Notes: generated by a model not told the origin, from the sequence alone. Numbered from the stretch's first letter, positions 17,039 to 26,419 are shown. The stretch is 32,460 nucleotides of DNA from an uncultured Chthoniobacterales bacterium (GCA_937924445.1 CALDSX010000124.1:1-32460); one strand, 5' to 3'. Numbers and translations: made by a program.

Positions 17039-17763
17039 GTCCGATTCTCCGTTTCTATGGGGCCATCCGACACGATTGACCCGTCGAGCATGTGCACCAC
17101 CCTGCCAACTCGTGTCGCGACACGAGGATCGTGTGTAACGATAACCATTGTTGTCGCGTGTAAACGATGTATTTCAACAAGCAGTTCTATAATTCGCGAA
17201 GCGCTCGCCGAATCGAGGTTGCCTGTCGGTTCGTCAGCAAGGAGCAGGCGCGGTGTGTTTGCTAGGCTACGGGCCACAGCCACCCTTTGGCGTTCCCCAC
17301 CGGAAAGTTGTGCTGGCAGATGTTCAAGGCGGTGACCCAAACCAACACTTTCAAGAAGATCCACTGCCCTGGCCCGACGTGCCTTTCGGCTAAGGCCAAT
17401 TTCAAACATTGGAACCTCCACATTTTCGGCCGCGGTAAGTGTGGGGATGAGGTGAAAGGACTGAAAAATGAATCCTATTTCCCGTGCGCGAAACGCCGCC
17501 AGGTTGCGTCGCGCTTGCAGCGGTTGTGCGTCGAAAAGCACCTCGCCTGAGGTCGGACGGTCAAGAGCACCGATTATTTGGAGAAGAGTAGATTTTCCGC
17601 AGCCACTTGGGCCGATAATCGCCACTGGCTCACCTCCCATGATGGTGAGATCAAGGCCTCGCAGGGCTTTAACTCTTCCATCGTCAAATTCTTTGACAAC
17701 TCCACGGAGTTCCACCAGCGGGAGAGTCGGCTGATTGGGAGGCGAGGGGTGAAAGGTCTTCAA
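17035..17763 (-). CDS. ABC transporter ATPase, LolD/MacB type
   Basis: A 242-residue ATPase with Walker A GPSGCGKST, Q-loop FQSFHLIPTLTAAENV, signature LSGGERQRVAVARSLA, Walker B LLLADEPTGNLD and the H-loop VTHD. This is the LolD/MacB/FtsE class. I place the start at TTG 17763 because it forms a TTGA junction with the stop of the alpha/beta hydrolase; the longer ORF in the track runs 78 nt into that gene. It powers the FtsX-type permease encoded immediately downstream, with which it overlaps by 4 nt. All genes of this block read on the minus strand. Confidence 0.95.
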   Translation of the reverse strand: MKTFHPSPPNQPTLPLVELRGVVKEFDDGRVKALRGLDLTIMGGEPVAIIGPSGCGKSTLLQIIGALDRPTSGEVLFDAQPLQARRNLAAFRAREIGFIFQSFHLIPTLTAAENVEVPMFEIGLSRKARRARAVDLLESVGLGHRLEHLPAQLSGGERQRVAVARSLANTPRLLLADEPTGNLDSASASRIIELLVEIHRLHATTMVIVTHDPRVATRVGRVVHMLDGSIVSDGPIETENRT

Positions 17764-18569
17764 GGGAGTATCCGTAAAAGAAATTTTTCGAGGATACGCA
17801 TAAACTCCTCTGGACGCTCGATTTGTGCGGCATGACCGCATTGCGGGATCAAGTGAAGTTCGGCGTCAGGCAAATGCTTTTTAAATTCATAAGCTACGTC
17901 AGGCGGGGTGATGTTATCATCCTCACCCCAGATAAGAGTTACCGGACAGCGGATATCACGGAGAAGTTCACGGAGATTGCAGCGGCGAACAGAGCGCGCA
18001 AGCCGCACGATATTCACCACGGTATGTCGTTCGGAGATTGTCTGAGAAATTTCATCTAGAAGGTTTTCAGTGACATGAACGGGATCCCAGAAAACCTCCC
18101 GAACTCGTGAATAGATCCAGTCGCGTCCTGGCTTCCGGGGCACGCCCTTTTCAAAGCCCTTTTCTAATCCGCGTTCGTAAAGCCCTGAGCTGCCGGTGAG
18201 CACAAGCCCCGAAACGCGGTCAGGATACGCCAGGGCGGTTAATAAAGCGATATGTCCGCCCAACGAATTCCCACCAAGAATAGCTTTTTCGATCCTTTGT
18301 TCGTCCATAAGAACCCGCACCCGTTGACAAAGTATTTCAAGCCCATCTTGGTGTGCTGGAAAATCAAAAACCGGCAACCGAGGATTGAATACCCTCCAGC
18401 TTGGACCAAGAGATGCGGCAATGAGCGACCAATCGTAGGGTCTGCCGAACATGCCATGCAGAAAGATCATCGCAGGCCGTTGGTCCATGGCAACGGTTTG
18501 CAACGGTTTAGTTTCGCTATTGAAGGAATTATGCTTGTTGGAGGAGGCAGAATCATGTGAAACGTTCAT
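17760..18569 (-). CDS. Alpha/beta hydrolase
   Basis: A 269-residue alpha/beta-hydrolase. The oxyanion-hole motif is HGMFG, the nucleophile elbow GGNSLGGH gives S102, the acid is likely in WGEDDNITP, and the catalytic His is in PQCGHAAQIE. The N-terminal 25 residues are polar and unlike the family. The start is ATG 18569; a GTG lies one codon upstream. It belongs to the broad esterase/lipase group and the substrate cannot be told. It is joined to the ABC ATPase gene by a stop/start overlap, so it probably acts in the same envelope or lipid process. The YqaA-like gene lies 44 nt upstream on the same strand. Confidence 0.9.
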   Translation of the reverse strand: MNVSHDSASSNKHNSFNSETKPLQTVAMDQRPAMIFLHGMFGRPYDWSLIAASLGPSWRVFNPRLPVFDFPAHQDGLEILCQRVRVLMDEQRIEKAILGGNSLGGHIALLTALAYPDRVSGLVLTGSSGLYERGLEKGFEKGVPRKPGRDWIYSRVREVFWDPVHVTENLLDEISQTISERHTVVNIVRLARSVRRCNLRELLRDIRCPVTLIWGEDDNITPPDVAYEFKKHLPDAELHLIPQCGHAAQIERPEEFMRILEKFLLRILP

Positions 18570-18613
18570 CACAGACCGACAGTTCTGATTTAAAGCAAAC
18601 TATCGAAGGCTGG

Positions 18614-19270
18614 TCAGTGTGGCAACATTTTGATGAGCGCAAATCCTGCAAATGCAAGGAAAAGCAGCACAATCGTCGCGACTTCAAAGTGTTTTTCTAA
18701 AAAGGGCTTGATTCTGGGGCCAAACAACCGAATCAAAATGGCCACAAGATAAAAACGAGCTCCGCGTCCAAGCACTGATGCAATTACCAGGGTTGGAATT
18801 GCCACATGGCAAACACCGGCTGCAATCGTGAAAACTTTGTAGGGAATCGGAGTAAAGGCTGCTGCAAACACTGCCAAAAAGGCGTTTTTTTGGTAAAGCA
18901 ACTCCACTTGGCCAAACTTCTCAGGTGTGAATCCAGGAATAATATTGAAAAAGAAATCCTTTGTGGCACCCCAAAATCCAAAGCCGATGTACCACCCCAG
19001 CACACCTCCCAGAACGCTCGCCACGGTGCAAACCAAACCATAAACGAACCACTTTTTCGGATTCGCAAAACACATCGCCATCAGCAGAATATCTGGCGGG
19101 ATGGGAAAAATGGAAGATTCGGTAAAGGAGACGATGAAAAGCGCTGGCAGGGCGTGTTTTGTGTCCGCCCAGTGCAGGGTCCAGAAATAAAGTTTCCGAA
19201 GCGGATTTTTGGTCGTTTTAGCCAGTTCCATCGCTATTGGAGGTGGCGTTGCAATGAATTCCTCTTTCAT
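18614..19270 (-). CDS. YqaA-like inner-membrane protein (DedA/SNARE-associated superfamily)
   Basis: A 218-residue membrane protein with the VTT-type core. Hydrophobic segments lie at ALPALFIVSFTESSIFPIPPDILLMA, FVYGLVCTVASVLGGVLGWYIGFGFW, AFLAVFAAAFTPIPYKVFTIAAGV and VATIVLLFLAFAGFALIKML. The motifs FPIPPDILL and FTPIPYKVFTIAAG are typical of YqaA proteins, whose DedA relatives act in lipid scrambling or proton-linked membrane homeostasis. It precedes the hydrolase-ABC block on the same strand and may be its first gene. ATG 19231 is an alternative start. Confidence 0.9.
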   Translation of the reverse strand: MKEEFIATPPPIAMELAKTTKNPLRKLYFWTLHWADTKHALPALFIVSFTESSIFPIPPDILLMAMCFANPKKWFVYGLVCTVASVLGGVLGWYIGFGFWGATKDFFFNIIPGFTPEKFGQVELLYQKNAFLAVFAAAFTPIPYKVFTIAAGVCHVAIPTLVIASVLGRGARFYLVAILIRLFGPRIKPFLEKHFEVATIVLLFLAFAGFALIKMLPH

Positions 19271-19381
19271 GAAAGTGCACAGAGGAACATACTTTTTTCA
19301 CGGCGCAACAAATTTCCGGTCTGCTCGGTCGGATTCCTGTGCTTTGACTGTGAAGAAGCAATGTTAAAATGAGCAAGGCTC

Positions 19382-19409
19382 TTGCAGGAGCGGTGTTGTG
19401 TGTTATGGT
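19382..19409 (+). promoter_or_regulatory. Possible sigma-70 promoter upstream of the small basic protein
   Basis: A TTGCAG hexamer at 19382-19387 is separated by 16 bp from TATGGT at 19404-19409, about 93 bp before the ATG of the small basic protein. The match is moderate and the call rests on position and spacing only. Confidence 0.25.
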
Positions 19410-19501
19410 GGCCACTTACACAAAAACTTTTCATATGCTTTCTGGGGTCCTATATTTGGTTACTCACGCCAAGGAAGCTTTTGATCCAACTTCAACACAT
19501 C

Positions 19502-19657
19502 ATGTCTCAACATCCCAGTTTAAAAGGTTCAGGTGCCATCAAAACACGTCGGAACGTCCTTAAACGATTCGAACGCGTGGATCTTTTGATGAAGCGTGGC
19601 AAGTTCAAACCGGGGGACCGTGTTCTAGGGCTTCCAAAGACAAAGCCTGAGGAGTAA
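19502..19657 (+). CDS. Verrucomicrobial/chlamydial small basic protein
   Basis: A 51-residue, Lys/Arg-rich protein (MSQHPSLKGSGAIKTRRNVL, then KRFERVDLLMKRGKFKPGDR). It matches the conserved small basic protein known from verrucomicrobia and chlamydiae (I believe TIGRFAM TIGR04137), whose role is unproven but which is thought to relate to the ribosome or rRNA. The longer ORFs in the track start upstream in unrelated sequence; ATG 19502 gives the conserved MSQH start. It lies just before a pseudouridine synthase gene on the same strand, which would fit an RNA-linked role. Its presence is the strongest taxonomic marker in the window. Confidence 0.9.
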   Translation: MSQHPSLKGSGAIKTRRNVLKRFERVDLLMKRGKFKPGDRVLGLPKTKPEE

Positions 19658-19672
19658 GCTTTTTGCCTTTGA

Positions 19673-20482
19673 ATGACCCCGTTCAGGTGGTGTGCCACCG
19701 GCGGTTGGGCTACTTTTTACGAGGCGTTGCACAAACAGTCCTGCGCAGAAAAACCCTTGCGTATAAATCTTTATCTTGCTCGCTGCGGGGTGGGATCGCG
19801 TCGTGTTTCTGATGAACTGGTGCTCTCGGGTAGAGTTTCTGTCAACGGAGTTGTTTGTATCAACCCCGCCACCCAGATTAGCTCTGAGGACGAAGTGCTC
19901 CTCGACAATCGGCCCGTCAATCCGAAACCAAATCTCTATTTTGCGCTGAACAAACCACCCGGGTTCATTTGTACTGCTGCGGATGAGAGGGGACGACGGA
20001 CAATTTACGATTTGCTGCCGCGCGAGTTAAAACAGTGCCATTACATCGGGCGACTCGACAAAGAGTCACGCGGATTATTGCTGCTGACTACCGATGGTGC
20101 ATTGGCGCAGGCTCTTTGTCATCCTCGCTCGAAGGTGGAAAAAGAATACGATGTCAGGTTGGAGCAAACAATTTCCGATAAAGCACTTGCCGAATTATCC
20201 AAGGGCACCTTTATCGAGGGGCGATTTGCGTGTGCGGAGTCCGTTCGTCGTATCACACCGCGTCGGTTGAAAATTATCCTCACGCAGGGCATCAAACGAC
20301 AGATTCGCGTGATGCTTTATCGTGTGGGAGTTGAAGTTCGCGACCTTTGCCGTGTAAGGTTTGGTCCGGTGCGCCTGGCGGGTTTGCTACAAGGGTCCAC
20401 ACGCGAACTAACCCCGCGTGAAATTGATATGCTCAAATACGGAAAAGGGCCCTTGACGCGGGTTCAAAGCAAAAAATTCTAA
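19673..20482 (+). CDS. Pseudouridine synthase, RsuA/RluB/RluE family
   Basis: A 269-residue enzyme that isomerises uridine to pseudouridine in rRNA. An S4 RNA-binding domain covers about residues 29-75 (RINLYLARCGVGSRRVSDEL), followed by the catalytic domain with GRLDKESRGLLLLTTDG, where D129 is the catalytic Asp. The C-terminal IKRQIRVMLYRVG motif is typical of this family. The first 28 residues do not look conserved, and the real start may be a later non-ATG codon. The position in 16S or 23S rRNA cannot be decided from sequence alone; length and motifs fit RluB better than RsuA. It follows the small basic protein gene by 15 nt, so the two may share a transcript. Confidence 0.93.
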   Translation: MTPFRWCATGGWATFYEALHKQSCAEKPLRINLYLARCGVGSRRVSDELVLSGRVSVNGVVCINPATQISSEDEVLLDNRPVNPKPNLYFALNKPPGFICTAADERGRRTIYDLLPRELKQCHYIGRLDKESRGLLLLTTDGALAQALCHPRSKVEKEYDVRLEQTISDKALAELSKGTFIEGRFACAESVRRITPRRLKIILTQGIKRQIRVMLYRVGVEVRDLCRVRFGPVRLAGLLQGSTRELTPREIDMLKYGKGPLTRVQSKKF

Positions 20483-20780
20483 ATCAATTGATTCTTCGGG
20501 GGGAACTTTAGCCCCACGACCGCCTCTGTCTGCCGCCATCTTACAAATTTTCGCTGGCATTAGTTCCCTGGTTTTGGCATTTTTTCTTATCGCAAACTTG
20601 CATAGGAAAATTAAACTACCAAGTGGGGCCGATGAAGCAAAGACAGTGGGAATGAAGCTGCCATCCCATGGATTGGCAGGAGATTCACCGAATCTTGAAA
20701 AAGCTGGTGTGAACCGATTTCACAATTACCGGGGTCAAGACGCTAGAGAGAGGGATGACCAAGATCGTCAAAAGAGGTTG

Positions 20781-23138
20781 ATGTCGGCTTCTTCTTGGTC
20801 GGCCTCCGCTTCTTACTTATTGTTTGCTTTGGCTGCACCTTTTTTGGGAAGCAGCTATAGGCCTTGGGCTTGGGGCGCGCTGTCGATCTGGCTTGGCCTG
20901 ATGATGGTGGTTTTTCCTCCCAAACGCCCACCAGGCGGTTGGCTTGGAGCTTTAATGGTGGTTTTGCTTGCGGGACTCGGCGCGGCTTTTTTGCCTAGAT
21001 GGATTCAACCAACACCGAGTTGGCGGGTAACGCTCGAAGACGTCTTTGGCATAGCAACGGGGGAGATGTTGAGTGCGCAACCGTGGATTAGTCTAGATTG
21101 CATAGCGCTTTTCGGGCTCGCCATGGCCTGGGTCTGTGTTCTTCTTGATCCGCCTTGGACCTTAAAACAAAGGCATCTTCTTCATCAGTTCTTTGTTGCC
21201 GGGCTCTTTTTGATCGTTGGAATAAGTCTCGTAGGCTTTTTTGCAAAAAGCTCCCTGCCGTTTTGGCACAATGAGCGATTTTTTGGTCCGTTTCCCAACA
21301 GAAACCAGATGGCAACTTTGCTGGCAATGGCGGTATTACTGACTTTTCCTCCCCTCATAGAAGACTTTCGTGGTAAAAATCCGCGCACACTCTTCTGGAG
21401 CTTCTGTCTCGCGGTGTTTCTCTGTGCTATTGTTCTGAACTACTCGCGCGCAGGGCTTCTGCTTGTCATATGTGGAGGGATGCTTTGGGCATTGCTTTTG
21501 TCTGTGTTTCGCAAAACGCATCTTCCTATCACGCTGATGGCATCAACCATGGTGCTTTTTGCGGGGCTTTTTTTGTTTTTTGGAGGTGACACCCTCAAGA
21601 GATTTATGGGCGTGGAAGGGAAGGAAATGAGTGGCCCTGCGTTGTTGGGATTCCGCATTGAAATCTACAGGGACGCATTTGCGATGATTTTTCAAATGCC
21701 AGTTTTTGGTGTCGGCTTGGGAAATTTCGAGCCAGTTTTTCAGTTCTATCGTGAGGTCAGCAAAAAGCCTGTGCGAGTGATCCACCCCGAAAGTGACTGG
21801 CTGTGGATGATTGCAGAGGCTGGGGCACCGTGGGCGATTCTTTTTACTGTGGGACTTCTGCTTTTTGCGCGACGCGCTTTTCCCTTAGAACGCTCACGAC
21901 ACATCGGATTTCGTCTCATGGCTATAAGTGTGGCGGCGGCGGTTGCTTTTCACGGATTATTTGATGTGTCCGGACACCGGCTTGGGAGTGTTTTTCCGGC
22001 CATGTTCATTTTCGCTTTAGCAATTGATCCGCTGAGAAAAGTCCGGCGCGAAAGCCCTGTCTTTTGCTCTTTTATGAGAATTTTTGGTTTGGTATTTATT
22101 TTATATGGTTCCCTGCAGATGAAATGGGGTTCCGCAAAACTTCCAGCGCCGGGATTTGGCAAGTGGCTTGCGCTGCGAGAAGAGACTGACAAAGCTCTTG
22201 CGTCCGGCCAGTATGAGATCGCGTTGGAAAGCGCAAACCAGGCGTTGGCAATTGCCCCTTTGGACTGGCGGCTCTATTTCCAGAGAGCTTTGGCCAAAGC
22301 CCAGATAGGGGAACCGTGGTGGGAAATCGCATCGGATTTTCGACGCGCACGTGCCTTAGAGCAGTTTGATTATAAATTACCGCTTGCTGAATCGAAATTC
22401 TGGGCCAAGGCCAACCGGCCACTTCTTGCCGGAGCTGCATGGCGAGAAGCCACGCGGCGCTCTCCGAAGCCGTTGGGTTGGCGAGACGTTGAAATGACCC
22501 TTGAAGACCTTGCAAAGTCCGCGGAGTTGCGGAATGTTTTTCGTGATCTTGCAGGTAAAGATAGGGAGCAACTTTTGGATTTTCTCCTATCTGGAACTCC
22601 CGAGGAATTTGAAGAGTTGCTTGCGGAGTGGCTTTCCGAAGACCCCGAGCTTGCTTCCTGGTCGCCAGATGAGAAGCGTAAACTTTTCGCAATTTGGTGG
22701 CAACTCGGAGATCGAAACGAAATGGTTCGCTCTGCGATGTCTCGCCCTGATTGGTTAGCGCAGTGTTGGGAAATGGCCGCCATTTATAGCTTAGAAAAGG
22801 ACGATGCATGCAGTGCATTTCGACTTGCCGACCGATTCGTAACAAAACCGACGCTTCCTCCCGTCGACAATAAGAGCAGCCTTCAGGAGCTCCAATCTGC
22901 CTATGGAAAAAACAAAGGAAATTTTCTCTCCAGTTATTCACTCTACGAACGTCTGCGCCTCACCGGGAAATCCGATGAGGCGTTATCAGTCGCTTCAACA
23001 ATGGCCGAATATCCGGGCGCCCCACACTATTGGTATTATTTGCTTGCAAAAAATCTCGGCGATCGTGCGAAATGGAACGAGGCTTGGAGGGCGATCAAAG
23101 AATACCACGATCTGCGTAAAAGGAGTGAGATGCCATGA
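20781..23138 (+). CDS. O-antigen ligase/polymerase family protein with C-terminal helical repeats
   Basis: A polytopic membrane protein of 785 residues from ATG 20781; upstream in-frame starts at 20574 and 20652 are possible, but 20781 directly precedes the first membrane helix and follows AAGAGG. About twelve hydrophobic segments fill the first 450 residues. The Wzy/WaaL core is seen in PFPNRNQMATLLAM, NYSRAGLLLVICG, GVGLGNFEPVFQFYREV and HPESDWLWMIAEAGAPW. The soluble C-terminal part (about 470-785) is alpha-helical with TPR-like units such as ALASGQYEIALESANQALAI. The family joins or polymerises surface polysaccharides or glycosylates proteins. It overlaps the Sel1 gene by 4 nt, so the two are translationally coupled. 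Confidence 0.9.
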   Translation: MSASSWSASASYLLFALAAPFLGSSYRPWAWGALSIWLGLMMVVFPPKRPPGGWLGALMVVLLAGLGAAFLPRWIQPTPSWRVTLEDVFGIATGEMLSAQPWISLDCIALFGLAMAWVCVLLDPPWTLKQRHLLHQFFVAGLFLIVGISLVGFFAKSSLPFWHNERFFGPFPNRNQMATLLAMAVLLTFPPLIEDFRGKNPRTLFWSFCLAVFLCAIVLNYSRAGLLLVICGGMLWALLLSVFRKTHLPITLMASTMVLFAGLFLFFGGDTLKRFMGVEGKEMSGPALLGFRIEIYRDAFAMIFQMPVFGVGLGNFEPVFQFYREVSKKPVRVIHPESDWLWMIAEAGAPWAILFTVGLLLFARRAFPLERSRHIGFRLMAISVAAAVAFHGLFDVSGHRLGSVFPAMFIFALAIDPLRKVRRESPVFCSFMRIFGLVFILYGSLQMKWGSAKLPAPGFGKWLALREETDKALASGQYEIALESANQALAIAPLDWRLYFQRALAKAQIGEPWWEIASDFRRARALEQFDYKLPLAESKFWAKANRPLLAGAAWREATRRSPKPLGWRDVEMTLEDLAKSAELRNVFRDLAGKDREQLLDFLLSGTPEEFEELLAEWLSEDPELASWSPDEKRKLFAIWWQLGDRNEMVRSAMSRPDWLAQCWEMAAIYSLEKDDACSAFRLADRFVTKPTLPPVDNKSSLQELQSAYGKNKGNFLSSYSLYERLRLTGKSDEALSVASTMAEYPGAPHYWYYLLAKNLGDRAKWNEAWRAIKEYHDLRKRSEMP

Positions 23139-24700
23139 GCTTATTGAAATTGTTCTTTAGTTGCTTTTTGCTTCTTGAGTCTGGAGCTCTGACGGTCTTT
23201 CGTGCTCTCCGGATCGCGTTATTGACCCTGGGTTTAAGCGATTGTTTCTTTGCTGCAATATCTGCGCAGGAACGCCCAGTGCCTGTTCCTGAATTTGATC
23301 TCGTGTTTCTGCGCCCTCTTGAACCATCGGATTCAAGTGGGGGCGAAGCCGACTCTGCCGCAGAAAAAAAGTTTCGTGAGGCAATGGAACTTCTTCGTCT
23401 CAGGGCAGACACGGAACAGCTCTCACGGGCGCGGGCTTTGCTCAAAGAGGCATCCTCTAAGGGACACGCCACCGCTGCGCTTTACCATGCCTATATGGCG
23501 CAAACAGGTCGTGGGGGGGGCGTTGATTTGATCGCCGCCGAGAGCGATTACATCAAGGCGGCGAGAGCCAATTTGATTGCCGCTTATAACAACATTGGAT
23601 GTGTTTATGCCCAGGGGATTCACGGTAAAAAACCTGAGTATGACAAAGCTCTCAAATGGTTCGAGCGTGGTTGTGAGGCCGGTGAGGTCGTTGCCCTTTC
23701 CAACGCCGCAACCCTCCACTTTTTTGGCTTGGGAACAGAACGAAACACCGAAAAGGCCCTCGATCTCTTAATCAAAGCTGCCAATCTCGGTCATATTCCG
23801 GCGGCAACACGAGCCGGTATACTCCTCTGCGATGGCCACGAAATGCCTGCTGACCTTGGACGCGGAATCCCGCTACTTCGCCGGGCTGCAGATGCCGGAA
23901 ACTCCTCCGCGGCGTATGCGCTGGCGATCCTTCTCATTGAAGGGAAAGGAGTTCCCCAAGATCCTGCGGGTGCCGCCAGATGGCTCAAACGATCTGCCGA
24001 AGATGGCCATCCCTATGCGATGACTAACCTTGGTGCTCTTTACGAAGAGGGTAGGGGAGTGCCTCAGGACCTCAAGCAAGCGGCCGTCCTTTACAGGGCA
24101 GCAACAGAGAAAGGAGCCTCATTCGCGGCATACAACCTAGGTCGGCTTTATCGCAACGGTTTAGGTGTGGAGAAAGATCTTCATCAGGCAATTAAACTTT
24201 TTGAGCAAGCCGCAAACGACGGAATGCCTGCCGCACTTAATGAACTTGGTGAGATGGTTCGAGACGGTATCGGCACAGAAAGAGATGCTGCACGAGCCGA
24301 AGAACTCTTTAAAGAAGCTGCAGAGAAAGGTGTGGCTGATGCGGCTGTCAACCTAGCCACCATCCGCCTTCTAAAGAATGATATCGAACAACGTACACTA
24401 GCTGTGGAGACGCTTCAGCTCCATGCGGAGGCAGGCAACGCCCATGCGCAAAACAATCTTGGTGTCGCTTTGCGGGATGGTCGTGGGATAAGCCGAAATT
24501 ACGCTGCGGCTGTGGGTTGGTTCAAAAAGGCCGCTGCTCAAAACCTTGCCGCAGCATATTGCAATCTGGGCTTTATGTTTGAGTTCGGACTGGGGGTTGA
24601 TTTGGACGATAGTGCCGCAATCCGTCACTACCGTTTAGCCGCTGCTCTGGGGAGCGACTATGCGAAAGCGAAACTTGCACGGCTCGGGGAAACGTTCTGA
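23135..24700 (+). CDS. Sel1-repeat (TPR-like) exported protein
   Basis: A 521-residue protein with a hydrophobic N-terminus (about residues 1-45, ending near AISAQ) that could be a signal or anchor, then a continuous array of about nine Sel1 repeats of 36 residues from about residue 110 to the end. Typical units are AMTNLGALYEEGRGVPQD, AAYNLGRLYRNGLGVEKD and AQNNLGVALRDGRGISRN. Such solenoids are protein-interaction scaffolds. The start overlaps the stop of the O-antigen ligase gene (ATGA), so the two proteins probably work together at the envelope. No catalytic domain is present. Confidence 0.93.
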   Translation: MSLLKLFFSCFLLLESGALTVFRALRIALLTLGLSDCFFAAISAQERPVPVPEFDLVFLRPLEPSDSSGGEADSAAEKKFREAMELLRLRADTEQLSRARALLKEASSKGHATAALYHAYMAQTGRGGGVDLIAAESDYIKAARANLIAAYNNIGCVYAQGIHGKKPEYDKALKWFERGCEAGEVVALSNAATLHFFGLGTERNTEKALDLLIKAANLGHIPAATRAGILLCDGHEMPADLGRGIPLLRRAADAGNSSAAYALAILLIEGKGVPQDPAGAARWLKRSAEDGHPYAMTNLGALYEEGRGVPQDLKQAAVLYRAATEKGASFAAYNLGRLYRNGLGVEKDLHQAIKLFEQAANDGMPAALNELGEMVRDGIGTERDAARAEELFKEAAEKGVADAAVNLATIRLLKNDIEQRTLAVETLQLHAEAGNAHAQNNLGVALRDGRGISRNYAAAVGWFKKAAAQNLAAAYCNLGFMFEFGLGVDLDDSAAIRHYRLAAALGSDYAKAKLARLGETF

Positions 24701-24961
24701 TGACAGATCCCCCTTCCCTCTGAACGCGCCCTCGTTGTGGAAAGGTTGAATAAACATTCCGAAAAAATGAATGCCCTTTTGTTGTTAATTGAACATTTCG
24801 CGGATCGTTGTCGCCGCCAATTATGGCGGTTGCTCAGTTTCGTGTGTTTGAACAAAAACTATCCCCACCACACATACCCAAGCAAATAGCACTTACTGAA
24901 TTGCTTCAGAGATGGTGTCTGCGTTGTATCGTCGCATCAAGGAAAGAGGATTCCACATTGC
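24701..24961. other. Intergenic region upstream of glcD
   Basis: This 261-bp region has no supported gene or RNA. It should hold the promoter of the glcDEF operon, but no clear promoter or riboswitch was identified. Confidence 0.4.
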
Positions 24962-26419
24962 GTGGTGCCATTTTTAGGTTTACATGAAAAAAATTATATG
25001 ATCCTCCGACGCTCAGCAGAAAATCTTCCTCGGAGCGTGAAAGTTATACGACGCACGGCTCCTTCATGCAAAGTTCTGCACCACCCGAGCCAATTGGCAG
25101 CATACGACTGCGACGCCTTGAGTTTTAAGCATTTTACCCCGGAAGCTGTGGTGATTCCTGAAAACGTGGACCAACTTGTTGCTGTGGTGAAAGGACTGGC
25201 TGGTGCGGGTATTCCCTTTCAGCCCCGTGGAGCAGGCACCTCTCTTTCCGGGGGACCTGTGGCTGCTCAGGGGGGAGTGATACTTCATCTCTCACGGTTT
25301 CGGACGATCGAGCAGATTGACAAAGAGAATCGCCTGGCTGTCGTCCAACCTGGTGTAGTGCTTTCTGATCTCGAAAAAGCAGTGAAGCCATTAGGTCTCT
25401 ACTATCCGCCGGATCCCTCAACAGGACCTGTCTGTACACTTGGGGGAAACGTTGCAAGCAACTCTGGTGGGGTGCATTGTTTTCGCTATGGGGTTACAGG
25501 AAATTACGTCCTTGGAGTCGAGACTCTACTTTTGGATGGTTCCTTAGTGCGTTTCGGCGGGCCAGCGGGTGGGCGTGGAGATTGGCGTGACGATTGGAAG
25601 AGACTCTTCATCGGCTCTGAAGGAACGCTGGGGATTTTCACCCGCTTTTGGCTCCGACTTATCCCGCGTCCTGAGAAGGTTTGGACATTAAGGGCTACTT
25701 ACCGTGATTTAAGGTCTGCATCATTAGCCATTCAAAAGCTGGCAACACATCCTTCTTTCCCAGCCGCGATTGAATTTATGGATCCGCGTTGTGTTGAACT
25801 GGTCGAAAACAGCTCGATGCGAGTTGGCCTGCCCAAGGGATCTTTCATGATTTTAACTGAGATTGACGGTCCCGCTGTGCTTGTTGATCGGAGGCTCAAA
25901 TCAATAGCAGATCTTTTGCAGCAATGCGGATCTGAGGACGTCGCATTTGCCGATGTTGAGAGCGAAAGGCTCGCGTTATGGAAAGCCCGAAAAGCACTCG
26001 GTGGTTTGTTGGGCAAAATCACCCCGAATTTTCTTGTTCAAGATGCCGTGATTCCAAAAGCTGTTCTAGGTGAAATGCTCGAATTTCTTTATCAGGAAGC
26101 GGATGCCGCTGGTGTCGGCGTGGCAACGATAATGCACGCGGGAGATGGCAACCTTCACCCGAACTTTCTTTTCGATGCCCGTCGCCCTGGTGAATTAGAG
26201 AAAGTCGAGAAAATCGGCTCAAAAATCATGTTAAAAGTCAGCGAGTTGGGCGGGACTCTCTCTGGTGAGCACGGGATAGGGAATGATAAATCGCCTTACA
26301 TCGAAGACCATTTTGGTCCGCTAGCTTCCGCAATGCAGATGGCGATTCCCAACGTGTTCAACCCGCAACACCAACTCAATCCTTTAAAAGTTTTTCCTCA
26401 GAGAAAATTCGTTGCATGA
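24962..26419 (+). CDS. glcD: Glycolate oxidase subunit GlcD-like, FAD-linked oxidase
   Basis: A 485-residue FAD enzyme of the GlcD/lactate dehydrogenase group. The N-terminal FAD-binding half has RGAGTSLSGGPV, VVQPGVVLSDLE, LGGNVASNSGGVHCFRYGVTGNYVLG and GSEGTLGIFT. The C-terminal cap carries MHAGDGNLHPN and GTLSGEHGIGNDK, with the conserved active-site histidines. It oxidises glycolate, or another 2-hydroxy acid, with GlcE and GlcF at the membrane. A GTG at 24962 follows AGAGGA at about 9 nt; ATG 24998 is an alternative. The stop overlaps the glcE start (ATGA). Confidence 0.95.
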   Translation: MVPFLGLHEKNYMILRRSAENLPRSVKVIRRTAPSCKVLHHPSQLAAYDCDALSFKHFTPEAVVIPENVDQLVAVVKGLAGAGIPFQPRGAGTSLSGGPVAAQGGVILHLSRFRTIEQIDKENRLAVVQPGVVLSDLEKAVKPLGLYYPPDPSTGPVCTLGGNVASNSGGVHCFRYGVTGNYVLGVETLLLDGSLVRFGGPAGGRGDWRDDWKRLFIGSEGTLGIFTRFWLRLIPRPEKVWTLRATYRDLRSASLAIQKLATHPSFPAAIEFMDPRCVELVENSSMRVGLPKGSFMILTEIDGPAVLVDRRLKSIADLLQQCGSEDVAFADVESERLALWKARKALGGLLGKITPNFLVQDAVIPKAVLGEMLEFLYQEADAAGVGVATIMHAGDGNLHPNFLFDARRPGELEKVEKIGSKIMLKVSELGGTLSGEHGIGNDKSPYIEDHFGPLASAMQMAIPNVFNPQHQLNPLKVFPQRKFVA

